Below, one piece after another: positions 56,445 to 64,000 of a DNA stretch of 64,000 bases (its first letter is position 1; each line of letters opens with the position of its first letter). The position numbers were made by a program, and so were the translations under genes. Source of the DNA: Aedes albopictus (taxonomy: Eukaryota; Arthropoda; Insecta; Diptera; Culicidae); contig NC_085138.1 of NCBI RefSeq assembly GCF_035046485.1, positions 448,919,204 through 448,983,203 on the forward strand, given 5' to 3'. Below the pieces are notes generated by a model. That model searched no databases. It saw nothing but the letters and a program-made list of their open reading frames with translations, and was not told the origin of the DNA.

Positions 56445-57700
56445 AACGGGTTCCCAACCAGTTGCCCGCGGCCCCCTCGGAGGCCGTGAAGCCCGTCTTG
56501 AGGGGTCACGATGTTGTCAAAGAAAATATAAAATTTTTATTCTATTATGTGCAAACTATAATTATAATAGATTTTAAACTTTTTTTGCGTTTTTGTTCTA
56601 TATTAAAAACCAGCCACACATGAAAATGAGTGGTGGGTATAACCCAATGGTTCCCTAAGAAGGCGTAATAGCCCCCTTGGGATAAAAAACATATCGAAGG
56701 GGATTAAAATAATAAAATTCCAATTGTAAGGCGAAAATACTGCACAAGGGGCGATGTTTTATCAAAGATTGATAAAAATCAGTAGTTTGAAGAAACATAT
56801 TCAGATATTTGCTCAATCCTAAACTTTACATTCCTTGATGTTTCTAGGATTTTTTTTCTCTGTTTCTTGTACAAAACATAAAAATACAGAATTTCAATGT
56901 AGGCACATGCATAACAAATATTTTTGTTGGTGTTTCTGAAGACTAAAACATGTTGGAACTCGAAAATTAAAAAAATCTATTGAGAGGTTTTTAATCGATA
57001 AGAGAAGTTTTTACAATATTTCATATATTTATTTGAGAATATTTGAGATTTATTTTTTTCGACTTGATAAGAAAATTCATTTTAAAATTCACAGGCGGAT
57101 TTTTCATGGATTCTTAGTCAAAAACATGAAAAGTTTCAGCCAAATTTTTAGAACACATGAGAATACTTCATTTTTCGTGAAATTCGCCATCTTCAAAAAA
57201 AAAATCGTGAAGACTTTTCCGTTGTAGTTTGTCAAACTATCTTCGTAGACGTTTTAGAATAAAATTCCAGGCGAATTACAAGCTATCCCTATCTCTAAAA
57301 GTTGTTTGGAAAACTTTTCAGAAATTTAGTGAGATTTCATCTTCTATCTCCCCCACTTTATTTTTAAGGGTTACCCGACACCCTAAGCCCCCTCTCCAAC
57401 CAAAAGCCAAAATTCGAGGAACAAGTTTTCAGTATAAAACGTTTTCTGAAGAAAAACATTTCGGCTGCGCCACTACGACTCAAATTGAATGTATAATGTA
57501 TCTTTGTTAACGAAATGTGAGTGTCGAATAAAAAAAGTTATAATTGATTGTCGAAAATCCCTCCCAGATTAACGTCCTGGCTACGCCACTGCACCGAAGT
57601 AACGTGGTCTCGTTTTTTTTTTCTCAAATATTCATTGGGGCCCAGATGTTTAGACAATTCTTCAAGGGGGTCGCCATCTCAAAAAGGTTGGGAACGCCTG
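56445..57700. mobile_element. hAT-like non-autonomous element (1256 bp)
   Basis: The left end aacgggttcccaacc and the right end ggttgggaacgcctg are 15-bp inverse with three differences. The right end reads CAGGCGTTCCCAACC on the minus strand, a typical hAT-type terminus. tcctaaag (56437-56444) and ttctaaag (57701-57708) are an 8-bp target duplication with one difference. Subterminal ccctcggaggccgtgaag/ttcaagggggtcgcc is also inverse-like. No transposase frame (BED finger, hAT dimerisation domain) was seen. Confidence 0.75.
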
Positions 57701-59266
57701 TTCTAAAGAATTTCTTGAAAAAATTGGGAAAATATTCCTGGATGACTTCTGGGAGCATTTCCTGCCTCATGTATGCACATCGCTGAAGTAATTCCTCTAG
57801 AAATCCTTGAAGTAATTTAAAAAAACTGGAGGCATCCCTGAAAAAAATCTTGGGTGCATCCCTGCAAAATATAATGGAATCTTTTTGAAATTTTTGAGGA
57901 AACCCTTGAATAATAATTATTCAAGTGTTTCCTCAAAAAAAAAAATTCAATTTTTTTTGAAGATATCCTGAGATGAATTTTTGAATGAATCACAAGAGGA
58001 ATTTCTGGAGATATTCCTGAAGTAACCCTGGAACTTCTAGAGAAATTCCTGGAGAATTTCTGGAGAAATCTTCGGAAGAATTCATGAAAGATTCCCAGGA
58101 GTAATTCTTGCTTGGAAGAATGCCTGGAAGAATTGTTGAAGGAATCCCTAGAGAAATCTCTGGAGGAATTCACGGAAGAATCACTGGAGGAATGACTGGA
58201 CAAAATCCTGGAGGAAACTTGGGGGAAATTTTTGAAGAAATCCGAGGTGGAATTCCAGAAGTAATCCTTGAAGGAAGCAATCGAAGAATTCCTAGAGAAA
58301 TCTCTAGAAGAATTCCTGGAGGAATTGCTGAAGGAATCCGTAGTGGATTCCCTGGAGGGAATCCAGGAGGAATCCCTGGAAGAATTCCAGTAGTAATTCC
58401 TGGAGGAATGCATGCAGGAATTCATGAGGAAATTCCAGAAGAGATGTCTGTTGAAGGAATTCCTGAAGGAAGTTCTTGAGGAATCACTGGAATGTCTAAA
58501 ATGGAATGAATGGTCTAGTGGAATTCCTGGCGGGACACGTGGAGGAATTTCTGGAGGAGTCCCTGGAGGATTTTTTGAAGAAATCCGTGCTGAAATTCCA
58601 GAAGAAATTCCTGGAGGAATCCATGGAAGAATCGTTGGAGAAATCTCTGGAAGAATTCCTGGATGAATTGCTGGAGAAATCCCTAGAGCAACTCTGGGAG
58701 GAATTTCTGAATAAATTTATGAAGAAATCCCTTGAGGAATGCCTGCAGGAATTTCTAGAGGATTTTTGTTTTGTTTTTATTTTCAAGTATTTTAACTAAT
58801 GCTAATTCTACAGTTTTCTGAAGAAATCACTGGAGGGTTCTCTGGAAAATTTATTTAAGAAATCTCTGGAGGAATTTCTAGAGTAATCTCTGGGAGGAAT
58901 ACCGGGAGAAATTTCCTTGAGGACTTTCTGAATGAATTCCTGGAGAAGTTTTTGGAGGAATGCCTGAGAAATTCTAGAAGGCATGCCTGGAGGAAAAAGG
59001 AGGAGTTCCTGGAGGAATTCCTGGATGAATTCCTGGAGGAATTCCTGGACGGATCCCCGGAGGAATTCCTGGGAGAATTTCTAGAGGAATACCTGGAAGA
59101 ATTTCCGGATAAAATTTTGTAGAAATTCCTGAAGGATTTCTTGGAGAACTCCCTAGAGAAATTCTTGAATGAATCCCTGGAGGAATTTCTAAAGAATTCC
59201 GTGATGGAAATGAATCCCTAGAGAAACTCCTCGGTAAATTCTTGGAGAGGAGTTCTAGGGACAGGA

Positions 59267-59464
59267 CAGGGATGGAAAATGTCGCGGAATTTCGTGACAT
59301 TTATCTATTTATACCACTTTCGGTGTAAATTTCTGTTCGTAGGCATCAAAAATCCATAATACTGATAAGATATGAAAAATCTATGATGTCGTCGATTTAC
59401 TTTTTCAACTAGATGCAATTAAATTAGCAAACGAATGGGCATTTTTGTGACATTTCCATCCCTG
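59267..59464. mobile_element. 198-bp MITE with CAGGGATGGAAA ends
   Basis: It starts cagggatggaaaatgtc and ends gacatttccatccctg, inverse over 16-17 bp with one length difference. The CAGGGATG terminus is hAT-like. An 8-bp duplication is not clear in the repetitive flank. It is inserted in minisatellite array 2. Confidence 0.7.
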
Positions 59465-59862
59465 CTCCTGGATGAATTCCTAGAGAAATTCGTTGATGTA
59501 CTCCTGCAGAAACTCCTATGGGAATTCTGGGAGGAATCCCTGAATATTTTTTTGTAGGAATTCCTGGAGGAATCCCCAGAGGAATTCCTGGAAGAATTCA
59601 AGGAATAATTCTTGGAAGGAGTTCCCGGAGGAATGCCTAAAAAAATCCTGAAGAAATGCCTCGAGAAATTCCAGAAGGAATGTCTGAAGGAATGCTTGGA
59701 GGTATTCCTAGAGCAATCCCTGGATTTCTGGATGAATCCCTGAAGTAATGCCTGGAGGAACTCCTGGGGAATTTTTCGCAGAATTCCTGGAGGATTTTCT
59801 GAAAGCATCCCTGGCAAATTTACTGGAGGAATTCCTGGATAAAAATCCTAAAGGAATCCCCC

Positions 59863-59996
59863 CTAGTAACATTTTTTAGCCAAATTGTCTAGAAGAGGTT
59901 CTGAAAACCACCATAAAATCAAAACAAAAGGTATAAGGTTTTATGACGGTTGTCAAAACCTCTTCAAGACTAATTGGTCATCAAAATGTTACATGG
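59863..59996. mobile_element. MITE with CTAGTAACATTTT ends, inverted copy of 29539-29685
   Basis: Left end ctagtaacattttttagcc, right end atgaccaatt-type inverse (caaaatgttacatgg). The internal blocks aaaaccaccataaaat, aaggtataaggttttatga and aaacctcttcaagactaatt match the other copy in reverse orientation. It is inserted in minisatellite array 2. Confidence 0.6.
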
Positions 59997-60300
59997 GCCT
60001 GGAGAAGTTCTGGAGAAACTTTCAGATGGAACCCTGGAAGAATTCGTGCAGGAATGTGTTGTGGAATTCCAGGAGGAATCTCTGGAGAAATTCCTGGAAG
60101 AATTTCTGGAGGAATCCCGGACAAAATTTCTGGAAGAAGTCTTATAGGGTTTTCTAGAGAAGTTTCTGGATAAATTCTTGGAGAAATTGCTGGATGAATA
60201 ATCGGAGGAATTCCTAGGGTACTTCCTGAGGGAATTCTCGGAGGTGTTCCTGATAGAGTCCCTGAAAAAAAAAAAAAACCTGAAGGAATGCCTGCAGGAA

Positions 60301-60940
60301 TTCGCCACCCCTGCCCCCCTAAGGCTACGCCCATGAAGAGAAAAAAAAAGGCCATTGTTGGAATCATACTGACCACAATCTACTTATCACTAATCGGCAT
60401 TTGCATGTTACTTGCAGTGTGAAAAATCAATTATTTTGCGCAAAACCATAGAGCCCATTCAGTGATCCACGAAATGGTTCAGTCCAACACATTCCCACGC
60501 CTATTTCTGACCGGTTTAGGTTGGTTTGCTTGCTAGGCAAATAAGAAAAGCGCAACTGGAAGCCGAATACCAAACCGAAATACCAATTGACTATAGGTAC
60601 TTTATACAAGCCTAGTTCAGTTGAAAAGTGTCAAATTCATAGCAAGGTATGTAAAGCTTTCAAAGGCACGTAGGTGCTTCAGCATGAACATAAATTTCAC
60701 CGGAAGAAATTATTCAAAGGAAGGGTGTCCCGATACCACGCAAAATGTAAACAGCATACTCACTCTGATCCAATCTGTGAAAATCCAAATCATTCAACGT
60801 ACCTGAAAAGGGAAAACAGTACAAAGAGAAATTAGAATAATTTTAGCTTAATCCACCAAGAAAAACATTAATTGTCTACAAAGATAACAAGTAAAACATT
60901 GCACACATAATTAAATCGTATTAAATTGACACCAACATGC
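60301..60940. other. No feature recognised
   Basis: Right flank of the array; no coding or repeat signal. Confidence 0.4.
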
Positions 60941-60944
60941 ACAA

Positions 60945-61125
60945 CTCCAGTGTCGCCTGATGAGCTACACTCACAAAAGGAATCAATGAGCTATCTTGAG
61001 ACTATAGCAAACATCTTCAGTATGTGAGTGTTGGTGATCTTCTATTTTAAGACGAGAATGGCGTCTGCTACGTCAGTTTGCTGGCTAACGTCAGGAAGAA
61101 GAAAGTGATGATCGCAATTTCCACT
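60945..61125 (-). mobile_element. Fragment of the long-body SINE family
   Basis: gtgttggtgatcttctatttta, aatggcgtctgctacgtcag and agtgatgatcgcaat match 62245-62340 with scattered differences. The tRNA head is missing, so this is a partial copy. Confidence 0.6.
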
Positions 61126-61129
61126 AGGT

Positions 61130-62111
61130 CGTCAAATTTGGTTTGAACTACGGTAATTATTCTGAATTAACAACTAAACAAAAGTGAAACTGCTTTCACT
61201 AGAATACACAATTATGTACAGCTAAGACAAGCCAAAATAAATTCAGTAAAATATCAAATGGCCCGAATGATCCGCTTCCTCAAAATTGACTTTCACTGGA
61301 AATTTATCACCCTCATTGCAACCGCCCCTTTTCGCATTACTCGCAGATAAGTACGCATATTGCCCGCTTTCAATTTCAATTCAATTAACTTAATTGGCTG
61401 GAAGACAGACGACTTCTTCTCAATGAACCCCATTATTGCTGGGAGATTGAGTCCCACTACAGCCTTTCCGGATGGGGCTACAATTAATTTCACTTTTTGT
61501 CAATTAGTCACGATTCTCACCCCCTTGCCTTGTTCCGTTCCAATCCATACATTATTGTTGAAGTCATCAAATGCCATACGCACTGATCGAAGCTATTTTC
61601 GTCACTCATCTGGGCGCAAAAGTTCGACGCAGGAAAGTAACTTTTTTTTGTTTTGCCAGCGCGCTGGTTGGCTGTTGCTGGAAGGAGCAATCATCTCGCC
61701 ATCAAAATCATTCTTTTATTGTTGCCGCAGCAGTTGTCGACACTTTTGCCAGATGTGACACATATGGCGCAACAACATTTTTCTGCTGAATTTCATTTCG
61801 ATCAATTTTGGTTTTACTTTCTTTGTTGGTGCTTCTGGAATGGAAAGTACCTACAATAAAAGCTCGATAAAATTAAACAGCTTTAGTAAAATATCGCTTT
61901 CCAGTTTCTATTTAGCATCAAAAACATCAGAATAGCTAAAACTGGTTGAATGCTCCACAATCCTTTGTTTCTGAAAAGTATGTGGATTTGTAAAACACAG
62001 GTAACTAAGGTAGTCGTGACGAACCTTTTTCTATTGAGTATAGAATTAGCAAACGTTAAAATACACGTAAATAAAAATAAAAAAGACCTTTTTATAAAAG
62101 AAAATAATATT
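61130..62111. other. No feature recognised
   Basis: Frames at 61360-61860 overlap each other and contain no domain I recognise. Confidence 0.35.
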
Positions 62112-62128
62112 GAACGAGCTCACCAATA

Positions 62129-62737
62129 GCTTGAGCTTGAACTCTATTGACCGCCTGTAGATGCTACTTCAGTATCGCCAGACCAGCAACACTCACACAA
62201 GGAACCAATTGGATTATCCGCCGGGGACTAGAAGGCAGTGTTTGAGCGTTGGTGATCTTCTATTTTAGGTGACAATGGCGCCTGCCACGTCAGGTTGCAG
62301 GTCAATGTAGGAAAGAGGAAGGAAGTGATGATTGCAATCGTTTGTATCCACATTAGACCGAATATACCTCTGCGTCTGCACAAACTCATGCGGATGTCGG
62401 AGTGTTGGTAGGATATGGTTGGCAGAGGGCTCACACGTTGGTGCATGGACGCCAGGCGTAAGGTGATAGAATTGTGTGTTTTATGAGTTTGCATGATTGC
62501 ATACCTCGTAGGCGTTATCTGGTAGATACTGTGCAGTGAAAGTTGAATGGAATCGGATTTTTTTCAACCCGTTTCTGGTTCTAGCGATGGCTATGAACGA
62601 ACATATGAATGTACATCTAGAAAGTGCATAGTAAGACACAAAGTAGGAGGAAAGAAACGCGTCAGGGATTGAATCCAGGACCTTCTGCATACGAATCAGA
62701 AGCGGTAGCCACTAGACCACCAAGCCCGTTTGATATG
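62129..62737 (-). mobile_element. tRNA-derived SINE with long body, copy 2 (609 bp)
   Basis: gaacgagctcaccaata flanks the insert at 62112-62128 and 62738-62754, a 17-bp exact duplication. On the minus strand the head cgggcttggtggtctagtgg carries an A box and ctggattcaatccctgac a B box. The body then runs about 500 bp. It is much longer than a typical SINE. Either this family has a long body, or a second repeat is fused to it. Confidence 0.85.
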
Positions 62738-62754
62738 GAACGAGCTCACCAATA

Positions 62755-64000
62755 AATATCCATATTAAAGTTTACCTTAGAACATAATTGATAAAAATTG
62801 AGTGGCATCTCTCAACTACCTGGCATCGTAAAATCGAATCAACTGTCTCTCACCATCACTGGTACATCAACCCTAGCAGGAAATAGCTATCATCATCGAA
62901 ATCATCGAACGTGCCGCTTTTCCATTTATATGCCCACCGCTTTATCAATCTCTAGGGAAATCTACCCGACCGGCGAACCCACAGGGAGCTTAAATCCGAG
63001 CACTAATGCGTATTCATTCTCTGGCCTGCGGGAGAGCATGGACTACAGGACTGCTGGTTGTACCCAGACCGAGTGAATTTTCCAGCTAATAATTATTATC
63101 CCTACGTTGCCGCCATCACTAGCATCGTTTCCCGTTATTTAATTTTTTCGACCAAACCCTACATCCCAAGCAGTAAGAAGTTATGAGAAAATTAGAACCG
63201 AACGATGATCCGGACAGCTTGGATGGTCCCAAAGTCAAGCAAGATATATTGTTTTACTGTCAAACGGTCGTTCGTTGGCACGATGCTTTGTTCCCGGTGT
63301 TTTTTTTTTGTCTCACAAAGAAGTGGACCTTTCCCTACTTTAGCCGCCGGAATGATTTGAATATCTGCAAAAGAATCCTATGTCACCCACCGGAAGATAG
63401 GTTATTGCGAAAACTGTCCACTCCCATGACAGTTGACTCTGCTTTTAATTAATGATGCGGTTATTACACAGTAGTTGTAATCTGGAATCTGATTACCATA
63501 ATTGGATTAATTCTGTTTCTGAAAATTTACCCGTGTCATGCCGTGCATCATCGAAACAAATGATATACGACTGGGTAGCGATGAAGTTTATTGGAGAAGT
63601 TCTGTCGAAAGTTGATTTACAGGGTGCGGCAGGAAAAAATGCGAAAAGTTCAAGGCACTATTACACGCTACATATGGGATATATATGACTATTTTTTCAT
63701 GACAGTGTATCAGTCAATGTCTATATTCTAGCACTGAAAAATAAAAATGAACACATTTGATGTTTAACATGTGATAATGTAGGCCTAATAAGCGGATATC
63801 AATAAACTGCGCGCCCAATGGTCATTAAACAAAATGACTAGAACAGTAACAAAATTTGCTCAAATTTCACACCATTGCTCTATTTCCTCAATCTTACGAG
63901 CTATTAATAAAGAGCGTGAAAATGGGAAAATAAACCATTGTGGGTTGGTTGATTGGTGACTACCAGCAGGTGACTAATCGATCGACTTTTTAGTGCGGGC
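62755..64000. other. No gene recognised
   Basis: Frames at 62798-63076, 63183-63452 and 63452-63688 lie one after another on the plus strand but show no conserved domain, splice structure or start context that I can support. No repeat ends were found. Confidence 0.35.

Larger units (their letters stand above)
57720..60300. repeat. GGAATTCC-centred minisatellite array 2
   Basis: Units such as ggaggaattcctggaagaat run for about 2.6 kb in this orientation, opposite to array 1. Divergence between units is moderate. Interruptions are two MITEs (59267-59464, 59863-59996). Frames of 90-200 codons on both strands (for example 57817-58425 minus, 58108-58479 plus) consist only of repeat-derived G/I/P/E or S/R/N/F residues and are not genes. 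Confidence 0.9.

Noticed and set aside
57817..58425. 202-codon minus-strand frame (and others at 58108, 59419, 59981)
   Set aside because: Entirely within the minisatellite; composition is repeat-derived and frames exist on both strands.
63183..63452. Series of short plus-strand frames at the right end as exons
   Set aside because: No conserved motif, and splice sites cannot be chosen without other data.

Overview
The window looks like repeat-rich intergenic DNA from a culicine mosquito, most probably Aedes. The evidence is a tRNA-derived SINE that fits the published description of Aedes Feilai (tRNA head, unrelated body, triplet-repeat tail), RTE-type and other non-LTR retrotransposons, BEL/Pao and copia remnants, many AT-rich MITEs, and long arrays of a GGAATTCC-centred minisatellite. 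The species is inferred from repeat content alone. I found no host protein-coding gene, rRNA or credible functional tRNA gene. Every recognisable coding stretch belongs to a transposable element and nearly all are broken.

Layout. 0-6 kb: a Feilai-like SINE, a ~143-bp satellite carrying a MITE, a second SINE split by a 500-N gap that is probably empty, and a BEL/Pao integrase tail. 6-11 kb: a TTAA MITE and two oppositely oriented fragments of one non-LTR reverse transcriptase family. 11-14.4 kb: a degenerate minisatellite, MITE A, a long imperfect hairpin, BEL/Pao gag and RT starts, and a perfectly palindromic SINE insertion. 18.1-21.75 kb: a fold-back element with ~0.7-kb inverted arms; one arm holds a solo LTR and the loop holds a SINE. 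21.85-23.75 kb: a BEL/Pao pol broken by three MITEs. 23.9-24.3 kb: a SINE broken by a MITE. 25.09-28.32 kb: a nearly complete RTE-type element with target-site duplication. 31-34 kb: a minisatellite array, an RTE C-terminal fragment and a SINE. 34.0-35.9 kb: MITE C. 36.3-36.9 kb: a copia fragment. 38-39 kb: two SINEs. 41.0-51.1 kb: one antisense LINE cut at its catalytic FADD motif by a 7.3-kb stack of nested insertions. 52.2-52.8 kb: a solo LTR. 54.5-57.7 kb: a SINE, a hexanucleotide-tailed retroposon and a hAT-like element. 57.7-60.3 kb: a second minisatellite array with two MITEs. 60.9-62.7 kb: two copies of the SINE seen at 54.6 kb.

The most informative features are insertion junctions. 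Many insertions have exact direct repeats at both ends, so the order of events can be read: LINE, then a retroposon (22-bp duplication), then a CCCGAGCAG-ended element (2-bp duplication), which itself holds a fold-back element and a SINE. A MITE group with CCC-starting termini and 2-bp duplications of variable sequence (AT, TA, AA, TG, CA) recurs through the window and is the best candidate for something poorly described. All identifications rest on motif recognition and repeat comparison within the window. No database search was possible.
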